A stretch of 64,000 bases of DNA from assembly GCF_000010785.1 (NCBI RefSeq), contig NC_013799.1, positions 372,001 to 436,000 of the forward strand, read 5' to 3'. The position numbers and the translations under genes were made by a program. Below the pieces are notes generated by a model. It saw nothing but the letters and a program-made list of their open reading frames with translations. It searched no databases and was not told the DNA's origin. Of the stretch, positions 52,820-62,780 are shown in pieces (within the stretch, counting starts at the first letter, position 1; every line of letters starts with the position of its first letter). Origin of the DNA: Hydrogenobacter thermophilus TK-6 (lineage in GTDB: Bacteria > Aquificota > Aquificia > Aquificales > Aquificaceae).

Positions 52820-54517
52820 TCAGTATCCCCACATGTTAGTTATGGGCATTCTCCAGTCCTTTCCAAAAGCTCTGGGGGTGATCTTAATGCCTACAGGAGC
52901 CTGCCTTCTCTTGTACTCGGCAAGTCTTATCATCCTTATGACCTTCTCTACTGTTTCTCTGTCTATGCCTTTCTGCACTATTTCCTCCTGGGAGAGCCCT
53001 TCCTCAATATAAAGCGTCAGTATTTGGTCCAGCATCTGATAAGGTGGTAAGGTGTCCTGATCCTTTTGACCGGGTCTTAACTCTGCGGAAGGGGGTTTTT
53101 GAAAGACTCTTTCGGGTATGTCTGGCCTGAGGGAGTTTCTGTAGCGAGCGAGTCTATACACTAAGGTCTTATAAACATCCTTCAAAGGCGCAAAACCGCC
53201 GGCCATATCCCCGTAAATGGTGGTGTATCCCACAGATGCCTCGCTTTTATTGGAGGTAGAAAGCACAAGCCAGCCATATCTGTTGGATAGGTAAAAGAGG
53301 ATGTTTGCCCTTATGCGCGCCTGAAGGTTTTCATCTGCCACGCCAAAGTCAGTAAAGCCAAGAGTATCTCTGAAGCTCTTAAAGATAACATCAATGGGAA
53401 ACTGATAAAGCTCTATGCCTAAGTTCTTTGCAAGACTTACCGCATCCTCCTTGCTCTCTTTGGATGTAAACTCAGAAGGCATAAAAATCCCCACAACCCT
53501 GTCGCTTCCCAGCGCATCCACCGCCAGACAAGCCACCAGCGAGGAATCTATACCACCGGAAAGCCCCAAAACCACCTTACTGAAGTTATTCTTCTTTACA
53601 TAAGCTTCAAGCCCAGTTTTTAGAGCTGTATAAATTTCTTCTTCGTCTTTTGGATTTCTTTCTACTCTTGGAGGAAATACTTCCAACTCTCTGTATGTGT
53701 CAGCACCGCAAGAAATCACATGATACTTTTCTTTACCTTCTCTGAGCCTTGTGTCTAAAAGCCTTCTTCTTTTTACTTTTTCAACATCTAAACTAACTGT
53801 CAGCACATCCTCCTCAAAAGCCTTTGCCCGAGCACAGATGTGTCCGTCTGGGTCTATTACCAAGCTCCTACCATCAAAGACAAGCTCATCCTGCCCACCT
53901 ACAGCATTTACATAAACCACATAGCACAGATTATCTTCTGCCCTTGCCTTCAAAAAAGCCTCTTTAAACTCGTACTTACCAAAGTAATAAGGAGATGCGT
54001 TTATGTTTATAAGTGCATGTGCACCCATAATGGCATATGTCCTTTCTAAACCATCGGGATGCCATAAGTCTTCGCATACGGATATACCTATCTTTACCTC
54101 ACCCAGCTCTACCATAGTGCCGTATGTACCTTTTCTGAAGTACCTCTTCTCATCAAAGACGGAATAATTGGGTAAGAAGTGCTTGTGATAATAGGCAAGT
54201 AATTTACCTCCTCCTACAAGGAGTGCAGAGTTGTAAAGGTCACCTTCGTAAAAAGGTGTGCCTATTAGAGCCATTGCCTCAAACTTGGCAGAAGCATCTC
54301 TTATAATGTCAAGCCATCTTTGGCACTCTTTGATAAAATCCATCCTCAAGAGCAGATCCTCTGGAGGATAGCCAGACAGAGCCAGCTCGGGAAACACAAT
54401 TAAATGAGACACTCGATGGTATTCTTCCCAAATCTTGAGTATTTTTATCGCGTTGCCTTCCACATCTCCTACAGTAATATCCATCTGCGCGATGGTGATG
54501 TTTAGTTTGCTTTTCAT
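52820..54517 (-). CDS. nadE: Glutamine-dependent NAD+ synthetase
   Basis: Last step of NAD synthesis. N-terminal nitrilase-type glutaminase (residues 1-260; Glu in FPELALSGYPPEDLL, Cys in GISVCEDLWHPDG) and a C-terminal synthetase with the ATP P-loop LGLSGGIDSSLVACLAV and LVLSTSNKSEASVGY. 565 aa. Start 54517 faces the lipoprotein promoter. Confidence 0.95.
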   Translation of the reverse strand: MKSKLNITIAQMDITVGDVEGNAIKILKIWEEYHRVSHLIVFPELALSGYPPEDLLLRMDFIKECQRWLDIIRDASAKFEAMALIGTPFYEGDLYNSALLVGGGKLLAYYHKHFLPNYSVFDEKRYFRKGTYGTMVELGEVKIGISVCEDLWHPDGLERTYAIMGAHALININASPYYFGKYEFKEAFLKARAEDNLCYVVYVNAVGGQDELVFDGRSLVIDPDGHICARAKAFEEDVLTVSLDVEKVKRRRLLDTRLREGKEKYHVISCGADTYRELEVFPPRVERNPKDEEEIYTALKTGLEAYVKKNNFSKVVLGLSGGIDSSLVACLAVDALGSDRVVGIFMPSEFTSKESKEDAVSLAKNLGIELYQFPIDVIFKSFRDTLGFTDFGVADENLQARIRANILFYLSNRYGWLVLSTSNKSEASVGYTTIYGDMAGGFAPLKDVYKTLVYRLARYRNSLRPDIPERVFQKPPSAELRPGQKDQDTLPPYQMLDQILTLYIEEGLSQEEIVQKGIDRETVEKVIRMIRLAEYKRRQAPVGIKITPRAFGKDWRMPITNMWGY

Positions 54518-54536
54518 AGATTTACTATTATATAAT
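54507..54536 (+). promoter_or_regulatory. Promoter of the lipoprotein/anchor-D gene pair
   Basis: TTGCTT (54507-54512), 18-base spacer, TATAAT (54531-54536), AGGAGGAGG at 54546-54554, ATG at 54558. The -35 lies inside the start of nadE. Confidence 0.5.
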
Positions 54537-54557
54537 TAGAACACAAGGAGGAGGAGA

Positions 54558-55214
54558 ATGAAAAAGTTAGCCCTTCTTGGTATGCTAAGCTTTGCGGTCT
54601 TTTCATGCGGTGGGGGAAGTGGCTCGGGTATATACGGAAGCTACGACACTGTGCTGGTAGGGATAACCAGCTTAGTGCCTGCCAAAGTAAACAGCGATAC
54701 GGTGGTGTTTGTGGGGGACGCCGGTCAGAGATGCCAGCTCACCTTTCAGGACGATGCCATTAACATAAAAATAAAGAGCGAGACCATTAAAAACGTCGCA
54801 GGTCAGCCAGTCACACCCAACCCATCACCTGTGTACTTTGACAGCTACAGGGTCATATGGAGCAGTGCGGTCTCCAATAACGCATGCGAGGGAGCCCCCG
54901 AGTGCAGGCAGATATTCGCCACACCCTTTGCACAGCTCACCAGCATAACTGTCCCGCCAGATAGCGAAGTGGAAGTGCAGGGTCTTGTGGTAACTTTAGC
55001 AAGCTGGAAGTCCAGTGTCCTCAGTCAGTACTGCGTGAGCTCTCTTGACAACTGTATATACAACGCAATTTTGGAGCTTCATGGCAGGGAGGTGCTAACA
55101 GGAAAGGAGAAGATAGTGAGAGGCTCTTTTAACATACAGTTTGCCAACTACGACCAGGGTAATGCCTGCGGAGCGAGTGCGTGCGCACAAGACAGTACCG
55201 TTTGCATAAGATAA
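54558..55214 (+). CDS. Putative lipoprotein, unknown family
   Basis: Lipobox at residues 14-17 (VFSC) after a hydrophobic signal, then GGGSGSG spacer. The mature part is beta-rich with several Cys (RCQLTF, NNACEGAPECRQIF, LSQYCVSSLDNCIY, GNACGASACAQDSTVC). Codons are richer in C-ending forms than most of the window, hinting at transfer. It precedes the choice-of-anchor-D gene by 14 bases and probably works with it on the cell surface. Confidence 0.65.
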   Translation: MKKLALLGMLSFAVFSCGGGSGSGIYGSYDTVLVGITSLVPAKVNSDTVVFVGDAGQRCQLTFQDDAINIKIKSETIKNVAGQPVTPNPSPVYFDSYRVIWSSAVSNNACEGAPECRQIFATPFAQLTSITVPPDSEVEVQGLVVTLASWKSSVLSQYCVSSLDNCIYNAILELHGREVLTGKEKIVRGSFNIQFANYDQGNACGASACAQDSTVCIR

Positions 55215-55228
55215 AGGGAGGTAAGAGC

Positions 55229-56887
55229 ATGAAGAGAGTTTTCTTATCCACCTTAAGCCTTCTGGTAGTCTTTGGCTTTTCCTTTTCTCTTCAGCCAGTC
55301 ATAAGGATATTCCCCTCCTCTCCATACGACTACGGACCTACCACCATAGACACCACCAAGACCACCGACTTTGCAATAACCAACATAGGTGATGCCACTG
55401 CAGGACCACTGAGAATATGCGGAACTTCTGTGCCTTCTGGTTTTGAGAACTTTAAGATAGTTGCGGACAACTGCACGGGAAAGAGCCTCAACTACGGTGA
55501 GTCCTGCACCATATCGGTGAGGTTTGAGCCTCGTCAGAAGCTTGCCTACACGGGCACTCTTTCGGTGATTTACGACGATGATGGAGATGCTACCGCATGC
55601 AACACCCAAAAAAACGCCATTGTTAACCTGACGGGTAAAGCTACAGCCATAAAGATATCCGGCACCGGGTGCGACCCTTCCAGGTTTATATGTGATTTTA
55701 GCGATGTAGATATAGGAACAAATGCTTACAAGACAGTGAGAATTTGCAATGCCAGCGGTGACCCTCTTTTGCTTCTCAACCCAGCCTTTACCCTAATAGA
55801 AAACCCGGTGGGAGACTTACCAGCTTACGGAATAGTAACCACCAACTGCAACGGTGCAAATCTTAGCTTCTTTGCAGGAAATACGGATGACTGCGTTAAC
55901 AACTACTGCGAGCTTCAGCTTGCCTTTTCACCCCACGACCTGAAAACCTACTTTGGAACCGCCCAGATAAACGACGCCAACGGAGGTCCGCTGGGTCAAA
56001 ACAGCGGTGTTGGCATATTCCTCAGAGGCAACGGAAGGTATCCCAACGCAGATATAGACTTTGGAACAGTCCCCATAGGAAGCTTCATAGACAGGTTTGT
56101 AAATGTAAGCTTTACATGTCCAGGCAGTGGGTCAGTAACTCTTCCTGACTCCTTAGTAAGTGTTTCTGGGACTTATTTTTCCTTGGGAGGTTCCTCCTGT
56201 CCAACGTCTTGCACAGGTGGTCAACCAGTGAGCTGTAATGTGGCGGTCAGGTTTCAGCCTTTCACCGCAGGTGTATTTACCGGAAGGGTGATAGTGGCAG
56301 TTCCCAATGGGACCAGCGTAGAGCGCACACTTGTAGGAAGGGGGGGACCCGCTACACAAAACTTTTTGAGCCTCAGCATCAGCAGTATAGACTTTGGAAC
56401 AGTCCCACGCTTTTCAAGCGTTGGAAGAACCATAGTGGTAAGAAACATAACCTCCTCCACCTTAGAGTTCAATGTAGATGTGGCGGGTAGTGGCTTCTTT
56501 GCGGTGATGGTAGGTTGTACATGCAACGACAATTATGTGTCTAATGGCAGTTTCTGCGTTCCTGGCACTCCTCCCCCAACATCTCTGAGACCTTACAAGC
56601 TAAGACCCGGCGAGGTATGCACAGTGGCTGTAGGTTTCTCTCCACCCCTGACTGCAAGAGGCACGCTGGGAGGTGTGCTCATCTTTGACACTCAAGCTCA
56701 GGCTATAAGCGTTCCCATGACCGCGCAGGTGGCAGTTTCTAACCCTCCCACAACACCGCCATCGCTACCCTCGGTTGGCTCTGGTGGAGGTGGAGGATGC
56801 AGCGTTAGCTACGGTAATTTCTCAACACTGATGGCATGGCTGTCATTACCCATCGCTCTCCTGATGAGGAGGTTTATGAGAAGATAA
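55229..56887 (+). CDS. Secreted choice-of-anchor-D repeat protein with C-terminal sorting signal
   Basis: Signal peptide (MKRVFLSTLSLLVVFGFSFS) and at least four Ig-like ASPM/SPD-2/Hydin-type repeats, each with a (D/Y)-F-G-x-V motif: YDYGPTTID, CDFSDVDIGT, IDFGTVPIGS, IDFGTVPRFS. Cys-rich. The C-terminus is GGGGGCSVSYG, a hydrophobic helix and MRRFMRR, like the Synerg-/JDVT-/GlyGly-CTERM sorting tails, where processing exposes a Cys for lipidation. Surface or outer-membrane display is inferred; T2SS genes lie next door. Start at ATG 55229 after GGGAGG. 552 aa. C-ending codon use as in the preceding gene. Confidence 0.75.
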   Translation: MKRVFLSTLSLLVVFGFSFSLQPVIRIFPSSPYDYGPTTIDTTKTTDFAITNIGDATAGPLRICGTSVPSGFENFKIVADNCTGKSLNYGESCTISVRFEPRQKLAYTGTLSVIYDDDGDATACNTQKNAIVNLTGKATAIKISGTGCDPSRFICDFSDVDIGTNAYKTVRICNASGDPLLLLNPAFTLIENPVGDLPAYGIVTTNCNGANLSFFAGNTDDCVNNYCELQLAFSPHDLKTYFGTAQINDANGGPLGQNSGVGIFLRGNGRYPNADIDFGTVPIGSFIDRFVNVSFTCPGSGSVTLPDSLVSVSGTYFSLGGSSCPTSCTGGQPVSCNVAVRFQPFTAGVFTGRVIVAVPNGTSVERTLVGRGGPATQNFLSLSISSIDFGTVPRFSSVGRTIVVRNITSSTLEFNVDVAGSGFFAVMVGCTCNDNYVSNGSFCVPGTPPPTSLRPYKLRPGEVCTVAVGFSPPLTARGTLGGVLIFDTQAQAISVPMTAQVAVSNPPTTPPSLPSVGSGGGGGCSVSYGNFSTLMAWLSLPIALLMRRFMRR

Positions 56888-56910
56888 ACTGCGGGGGAGC
56901 GTTGGCTCCC

Positions 56911-58350
56911 TCAGTCTCTGTAAACTCTGAGTATCTCCTCTACGGTTGTTATGCCTTCCACAGCCTTCAAAAGTCCGTCTTTGAGAAGAGGCACCATACC
57001 ATCCTTTATAGCCTGTTCTTTTATCTTTCCAGCATCGGACTTTTTCACCACAAGACTCCTTATATCTTCCGTGACTTTTAACACCTCACCTATCACCGTC
57101 CTTCCAGAGTAGCCTGTGTTGTTGCATCGCTCGCACCCTTTCCCCCTGTATAGCTTTTGTGGTCTTTCTATACCATTCATCTTTAGCACCTCTTCCTCAA
57201 AAGTTGTGGGTTTGTATTCGTAAATGCAGTTAGGACATACTTTCCTTACAAGCCTTTGGGATATTACGCCTACCACTGCGGAGGCTAAGAGGAATTCCTC
57301 AACGCCCATATCTATGAGTCTTGTAAAAGCACTTGCAGCATCGTTGGTATGAAGGGTTGCAAGCACCAAGTGTCCTGTGAGTGATGCCTGAACCGCTATG
57401 CTGGCAGTCTCCAGGTCCCTTATCTCTCCTATCATGATCACATCCGGGTCCTGTCTGAGTATGTTTCTTAGAGCATTGGCAAAGGTAAGTCCTATCTTGG
57501 GCATCACCTGAATCTGCACAACACCCCTTAAATTGTACTCTACAGGGTCTTCAACAGTTATTATCTTTTTCTGGCCCGTGTTTATCTCCTTCATGCAGGC
57601 ATATAAGGTGGTAGTTTTACCAGAGCCGGTAGGTCCCGTAACCAGTATCATACCGTAGGGCTTCCTTATGAAAGATAGAAGAGCATCCACATCCTGCTCT
57701 CTAAATCCCAGAGTGTGAAGACTCAGGTTAATCTCTCCCCTCTTTAGTATTCTAAGTACCACACCCTCACCGTGAACAGAAGGAACTGTGGACACCCTTA
57801 TGTCATAATCCTGACCGTTTAGGGAGTAAGAGAGCTTCCCGTCCTGAGGCAGTCTCTTTTCCGCTATGTTGAGTCTTGAGAGTATCTTTATCCTTGATAT
57901 AACAGGGGGTGCTATGTACTTGGGATACTCCCTAACCGTGTAGAGAATACCATCTATTCTGTACCTGACCACTACATGGTTCTCAAACTGTTCTATGTGT
58001 ATGTCCGTTGCAGACCTCATTATGGCATCCTTTATGGTGTCGTTGACAAACTTCACTATTGGCGCTTCTTCTGCTATGTTCTCAAGTTTCTTCTCATCCA
58101 GAGCATCCTCAGACAGAGCTTCCAGCTCTAAACCTATGCTAATAGGGTCCTCAAGGAGATTTTTGAGTTTTTCTTGGTCCACCAACTCAAAGATCACCTT
58201 CTTGCCCAGAGCTCTCTCTAAAAGCTCTTTAAGGTATGCATCCTCTTTAAGGCATGCAAACTTTACAAAGTTCTCTCCTTCCTCCAGAGGTGCTATACCA
58301 TTGGCGCTGAGAAACTCGTGATTTATGTGCCTACCTACCTCTGCATCCAT
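56911..58350 (-). CDS. gspE: Type II secretion ATPase GspE
   Basis: Hexameric cytoplasmic ATPase that powers pseudopilus assembly. N-terminal MshEN-like region (1-100), then Walker A VTGPTGSGKTTTLYACM, Asp box EDPVEYNLRGVVQIQV, Walker B DPDVIMIGEIRDLETA, and a four-Cys zinc finger (CPNC...CERC). 479 aa. Last of the secretin-GspM-GspE operon. The PilB family is the alternative. Confidence 0.88.
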   Translation of the reverse strand: MDAEVGRHINHEFLSANGIAPLEEGENFVKFACLKEDAYLKELLERALGKKVIFELVDQEKLKNLLEDPISIGLELEALSEDALDEKKLENIAEEAPIVKFVNDTIKDAIMRSATDIHIEQFENHVVVRYRIDGILYTVREYPKYIAPPVISRIKILSRLNIAEKRLPQDGKLSYSLNGQDYDIRVSTVPSVHGEGVVLRILKRGEINLSLHTLGFREQDVDALLSFIRKPYGMILVTGPTGSGKTTTLYACMKEINTGQKKIITVEDPVEYNLRGVVQIQVMPKIGLTFANALRNILRQDPDVIMIGEIRDLETASIAVQASLTGHLVLATLHTNDAASAFTRLIDMGVEEFLLASAVVGVISQRLVRKVCPNCIYEYKPTTFEEEVLKMNGIERPQKLYRGKGCERCNNTGYSGRTVIGEVLKVTEDIRSLVVKKSDAGKIKEQAIKDGMVPLLKDGLLKAVEGITTVEEILRVYRD

Positions 58351-58913
58351 AGCTTATACACTCTCAACTCTACATAGTATGCACTAGGGTTTGATGGATT
58401 GTCAATACCAAGAGAAAGGCTCTCTATCATAATACCGCTTGCCTCTATGTCCTTTAAAAATCTGAGTATACTTTCCACACTGTTGGAAGTATAACCTGCC
58501 TTTAATACTATCTTCTTTACACCGTTTATGTCCTGCACCTCTTCCTTTGAAAAGGATGTTTCGGTAAGCTTGTAAGCTCGGGCTTTGTCTGATATGAGCG
58601 CCTTGACCTGCTCTACTATCGTGTTCTCATCACCACCTGTAGCAACTTTATCCTTTAGCTTGCTCAGCTGGTCGTTTATCTTCTCCTCCTCTTTCATAAG
58701 AGATTTTAGTTCCTGCGCCTTGTGTCTTAGTTCGTCTCTTAACTTTTTCCTCTCTTCGTAAAGGCTTTTCATCTCCTGCTTCTTTTTTTGAAAGGGCTTG
58801 TAAACACCGTAGTAAAATCCAATAAAGAAGAGTCCTGCTATTATGAAGGATAATGCAGCTCTAAAAACTCTCCTTTCAGAAAGGAGCCTGATGTTATGTA
58901 TGTGCCTCTTCAT
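58335..58913 (-). CDS. PilO/GspM-like inner-membrane protein
   Basis: One membrane helix (AALSFIIAGLFFIGFYYGVY), a coiled coil (about 45-95) and a small alpha/beta periplasmic domain (NSVESILRFLKDIEASGIMI). This is the architecture of GspM/PilO, which links the ATPase-side platform to the secretin. It overlaps secretin and gspE by 4 and 16 bases. Confidence 0.75.
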   Translation of the reverse strand: MKRHIHNIRLLSERRVFRAALSFIIAGLFFIGFYYGVYKPFQKKKQEMKSLYEERKKLRDELRHKAQELKSLMKEEEKINDQLSKLKDKVATGGDENTIVEQVKALISDKARAYKLTETSFSKEEVQDINGVKKIVLKAGYTSNSVESILRFLKDIEASGIMIESLSLGIDNPSNPSAYYVELRVYKLWMQR

Positions 58914-61012
58914 TCTTCTTTCAGCAGGTCTTTTAGGTGTTTGAGTTTGTTCTCAAAGGATGTCTTTACGCCTTGCCCTTCCTCAGGGGTAGTTATAACG
59001 CTGGCTTTTATGAGAAGGATAAGCTCTGTGTTGGATGAGGAAACAGATTCATTGCTAAAGAGTATGCCAAGACCTGGTATGTCAGAGAGCAAAGGTACTC
59101 CGCTTTTCTGCCTCTGGAGCCTGTTTTGAATTATACCTCCTAAAAGCCCTACCTGATCGTTCCTGAGGATAAGCGTGGTGGAGGCGGACCTCTTGGTTAT
59201 GAGGGGGGATGTAAGCTCTGGTTGGACGGTGTTCTTTACCGCATCGCTAACTTCCTGTGTTATCTTGAGAGTTACCGAGTTGTCAGCACTGACAGTGGGT
59301 CTAACTTTGAGTATGACGCCCGTGGTTCTATACTGAACCATATTCTGCACATTTAGAGTCCCACCTGTAACTGGTACAATCTGCTGGGTAAGAATGGGGA
59401 CCTCCGCGCCTACCTCTATCTTTGCCTCCTCGTTGTCCTTAACCAATATATGAGGTGCGGATAGCACCTTAAGCGATGTTTTTGATGCCAAGAAGTTGAG
59501 AATACCTCTTATGTCGTTGTTTTTGTTGAAAATAATTGTCTTAAAGCCCTGCAAGGTATCCGCCTGAGGAGCAAGCCCAAAGGATGTGCCAATGGTGAAG
59601 CTGCTGCTGTCCAAAAAGCCCTTCAGGAGACCTTCAACGCCGTACTGAAGACCCTTACCCAGCGAGACTTCCGCTATAACCATCTCTATAAGCACCTGCT
59701 TGGGTACCACATCCAGCTCTCTGAGCAAAGACCTTATAACTTCAAACTCAATGGGAGTGGCTTTTATAATTAAGGTATTGGTGGACTTGTCCGCCACTAT
59801 GTTGCCCACTTTAACTATCTTTTTCTCCTCCTTAGCTTCGGATTTTGCTTTCTCTTCTATCACCGCGGGTGGCATCTCCTCTTTCTTCTGCGTCTCTGGT
59901 GTAGTTTGCTTAGGCTTTTGGTCTGTGGGAGGTAAAGCCTGGATTTTTGTTATCTCTTGAGTACTCCTTGGAGCTTCCGTCTGCGCCTGCTGTTGTGAAG
60001 ATATACCTATACCTTCTTCAAATATACCCAGTGTGTTTAAAAGTTCAGCGGTACTTTCCGCATCCAGAAAGTTGAGCCTGTATATGTATATCTCCCTCTT
60101 GGTGCCAGAGGATGTCTCCTCCAGCACCTCTATCCACCTTTTTATGTCGTTAAAGAGGACAGGGTCCTTTGATACTACTATAACTATACCCTCCTTCTCA
60201 AGGCTGTCTATAACCGAATCCGCATCTGCTTTACCAAGAAGCTTAAGTATCTTTCTCACATTATCCCTTATCTGACTGGCATCCACCTTTGTTTTTATAA
60301 AGGCTATCTTTTTATCTCCATAAAAGGGCGTGTCTATTTCTGTAAGTAGCTTTTTCAACTTGCTTAGCTTTTCTCTGTAGTCTATGATCACCAGAAGTCT
60401 CTGCTGGGCTATGATCTTACCCGAAGGAGAAATGAAGGTGGATATAGCCTGAGACAGTGAGGAAGCAGATACATTCTCGGGGGAGTAAACCAGAGCAGAA
60501 AGATTATCCCCAACAGGAGACCTCCCCGAAGGAAGCACCACAAGCCTGCCTTTGTCCACAGAGAGACCAAGACCATACAGAGATAGTATTTCCTGCATGT
60601 AAGTAATAACTTCGTCCTTAGTAAGGTGATTTATATGTACAGAGACTCTCTGATTGAGGTCCGCAGGAGCCAGGTAAGATACTCCCAAAATCTTGTAAAA
60701 AACTTCGTTTAGAAGCTCAGAAATAGTTATATCATCAAAATGTATGCTTATATTACCCGCTTTTTTAACCTCTTTTTCCTTAGCTTTTTCCTCGTAATCC
60801 TTTTCATAAAGTACCTTTTCTTCTTTTCTTTCTTCAAAAGCTTTACCTTTCTTTTCTTCTTTTTCCACTTTTATAGTTTTTTCAGTTTCACCTTGCTTTA
60901 TGGTATAGGGTTCCTGATAACCACTTACCATCTGTGCGCAGGAAAAGCTCATCAAAGATAGAGATATAAGCGCCACAGCCTTTTTTACCTTCCCACCCAC
61001 AACAAAAAACAT
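58910..61012 (-). CDS. gspD: Type II secretion secretin GspD
   Basis: Outer-membrane secretion channel. Lipoprotein-like signal (LSLMSFSCAQ); an N0/STN domain near 95-170 (SIHFDDITISELLNEVF), N1- and N3-type modules, a Gln/Pro/Thr/Lys-rich linker, then the secretin domain (VLIEMVIAEVSLGKGLQYG ... PLLSDIPGLGILFS). 700 aa. The start is weak: the -10 TATAAT (61026-61021) ends 8 bases before the ATG, with no ribosome site. Confidence 0.88.
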   Translation of the reverse strand: MFFVVGGKVKKAVALISLSLMSFSCAQMVSGYQEPYTIKQGETEKTIKVEKEEKKGKAFEERKEEKVLYEKDYEEKAKEKEVKKAGNISIHFDDITISELLNEVFYKILGVSYLAPADLNQRVSVHINHLTKDEVITYMQEILSLYGLGLSVDKGRLVVLPSGRSPVGDNLSALVYSPENVSASSLSQAISTFISPSGKIIAQQRLLVIIDYREKLSKLKKLLTEIDTPFYGDKKIAFIKTKVDASQIRDNVRKILKLLGKADADSVIDSLEKEGIVIVVSKDPVLFNDIKRWIEVLEETSSGTKREIYIYRLNFLDAESTAELLNTLGIFEEGIGISSQQQAQTEAPRSTQEITKIQALPPTDQKPKQTTPETQKKEEMPPAVIEEKAKSEAKEEKKIVKVGNIVADKSTNTLIIKATPIEFEVIRSLLRELDVVPKQVLIEMVIAEVSLGKGLQYGVEGLLKGFLDSSSFTIGTSFGLAPQADTLQGFKTIIFNKNNDIRGILNFLASKTSLKVLSAPHILVKDNEEAKIEVGAEVPILTQQIVPVTGGTLNVQNMVQYRTTGVILKVRPTVSADNSVTLKITQEVSDAVKNTVQPELTSPLITKRSASTTLILRNDQVGLLGGIIQNRLQRQKSGVPLLSDIPGLGILFSNESVSSSNTELILLIKASVITTPEEGQGVKTSFENKLKHLKDLLKEE

Positions 61013-61052
61013 TGACTTTCATTATAACACAGAGAGGTTTAAAATTTTAGAT

Positions 61053-62504
61053 ATGTACATTCCATTCGCCAGAAAGTACAGACCCAAGTTTTTTAAGGAT
61101 GTGGTGGGGCAGGAGCCTGTAAAGAGGATTCTTCTCAACGCAGTCAGACTGCAAAAGGTTTCTTCCGCTTACATCTTTGCGGGATCAAGGGGTACTGGCA
61201 AGACTACCGTGGCAAGACTTCTCACCAAGTCCCTCAACTGTATTAACCTTCAGGAGAGTGGCGAACCTTGCGGGCAGTGCGAAAACTGCCTTTCCATAGA
61301 CAGGGGTAGCTTTCCAGACCTTATAGAGATAGACGCAGCCTCCAGCAGAGGAATAGATGACATAAGAGCCATAAGGGATGCAGTATCTTACACTCCTATA
61401 AAGGGAAGGTACAAGGTTTACATCCTGGACGAAGCTCACATGCTCACAAAGGAAGCTTTTAACGCACTTCTTAAAACTTTGGAAGAACCTCCTCCAAGGA
61501 CTGTGTTTATTCTTTGCACTACCGAGTACGAAAAGATCATACCCACCATACTCTCCAGGTGCCAGAGGCTCATCTTTACCAAGCTCAGCCAAGAGGAGAT
61601 AGTCCAAAGACTAAAGCACATATGCCAAGAGGAGAACATAAGCTATGACGAAAAGAGTTTGATAACTATAGCTAAGCTCAGCGATGGCGGTATGAGGGAT
61701 GCAGTGTCGCTGCTGGATCAGGTAAGCACCTATGCGGAAGGAAATATAAAAGAAGGTGTCCTTGAAGAGTTTCTGGGCATTGTCTCTCAGGAGAGGGTAA
61801 GAGAGTTCTTAAGGATGCTTTTAGAGTCTCGGGTAGATGAGGCTATAGATTTCCTCAGACAGATCACCACAAGAGGGTTTAACCTGGTCAGATTCTGGGA
61901 TGCTCTGGAGGATGAAATAAGGATGATTTTGCTCTATAGGAGCCTCAAAGACCCCAGCAAAGTGATAAAAGTTGAAGACTTCCACAGGAGTATGAGCCAA
62001 GTACCCATAAACGCTCTTTTGTATCTTGAAAAAGTCATCAATACCGCCAGGGCGGATGCAAAAACCAGGGACTTTCTGAGGGCTTGTGAGCTGGCAATAA
62101 TCAAGACCCTTGTGGTAAAAGACATAATTCCAGTAGGAGAGCTTTTCAAAAGAACTGACCTACACCTCACCAAGGAAGATGCTCCTCAGGAAGTTTCTCT
62201 AAAAGACAAAGTTATCAATGAAGTGGAGAAAGCCTTTGGAGTTCTTGAAGCACAGAGGCTGAAAAACCTTGAGGCTAAGGAAGAGAAAGGTAGGATAACA
62301 TTTTTGGTTCCGGAGAGTGAGGCAAAAACTATAGATATAAACAGGATAAAAACCAGATTCCCAGAAATAGACTTTGAGATCCTGTCTTCTTCTAAAGAGA
62401 ATAAAGAGGAGCTTCCCGAGTTTTCAAAGAAGGTAAAAGACCTTTTTGGAGCTAAGGTTATAAAGCATGGAAAGGGCGATAAAGGCAAGGATACTTCTGG
62501 TTAA
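61053..62504 (+). CDS. dnaX: DNA polymerase III subunit gamma/tau
   Basis: Clamp-loader ATPase. KYRPKFFKDVVGQEPVKRIL, Walker A AGSRGTGKTTVARLL, zinc module C...CGQCENC, Walker B VYILDEAHML, sensor 1 LCTTE, SRC motif ILSRCQRL. 483 aa, so domains I-III with a short C-terminal extension; no long tau part. No obvious ribosome site and a TAAAAT only 7 bases before the ATG suggest a leaderless message. Confidence 0.94.
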   Translation: MYIPFARKYRPKFFKDVVGQEPVKRILLNAVRLQKVSSAYIFAGSRGTGKTTVARLLTKSLNCINLQESGEPCGQCENCLSIDRGSFPDLIEIDAASSRGIDDIRAIRDAVSYTPIKGRYKVYILDEAHMLTKEAFNALLKTLEEPPPRTVFILCTTEYEKIIPTILSRCQRLIFTKLSQEEIVQRLKHICQEENISYDEKSLITIAKLSDGGMRDAVSLLDQVSTYAEGNIKEGVLEEFLGIVSQERVREFLRMLLESRVDEAIDFLRQITTRGFNLVRFWDALEDEIRMILLYRSLKDPSKVIKVEDFHRSMSQVPINALLYLEKVINTARADAKTRDFLRACELAIIKTLVVKDIIPVGELFKRTDLHLTKEDAPQEVSLKDKVINEVEKAFGVLEAQRLKNLEAKEEKGRITFLVPESEAKTIDINRIKTRFPEIDFEILSSSKENKEELPEFSKKVKDLFGAKVIKHGKGDKGKDTSG

Positions 62505-62724
62505 GGTACCACCTGAGCTTATAGGTATCTTTACATCCTTAATAGACGGCTCTGGAAGGAGGGCTATAGTGAGGACAAAAGAGTCCAAAGGGGACTTAGT
62601 TTATCTTATAGCAACGCCGGACACTTACGAGGAGCTCATCTTTACTGTGGAGCAGATAAAGAAACACCTGCCTCAGGTGGAGATGCTCGGAGAGACAGAA
62701 CCATCCGAGCTGGAAATTAACTAA
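62467..62724 (+). CDS. DUF4911-like small protein
   Basis: 85 aa: ILLVKVPPELIGIFTSLIDG then RAIVRTKESKGDLVYLIATP, matching the short DUF4911 family whose role is not known. Begins 38 bases inside dnaX, so co-translated with it. Confidence 0.7.
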   Translation: MERAIKARILLVKVPPELIGIFTSLIDGSGRRAIVRTKESKGDLVYLIATPDTYEELIFTVEQIKKHLPQVEMLGETEPSELEIN

Positions 62725-62780
62725 AAAATCTTTAAAAAGCCTTTAGTAATTGAGAAAATTTCAAAGGATCTAAGGAAATA

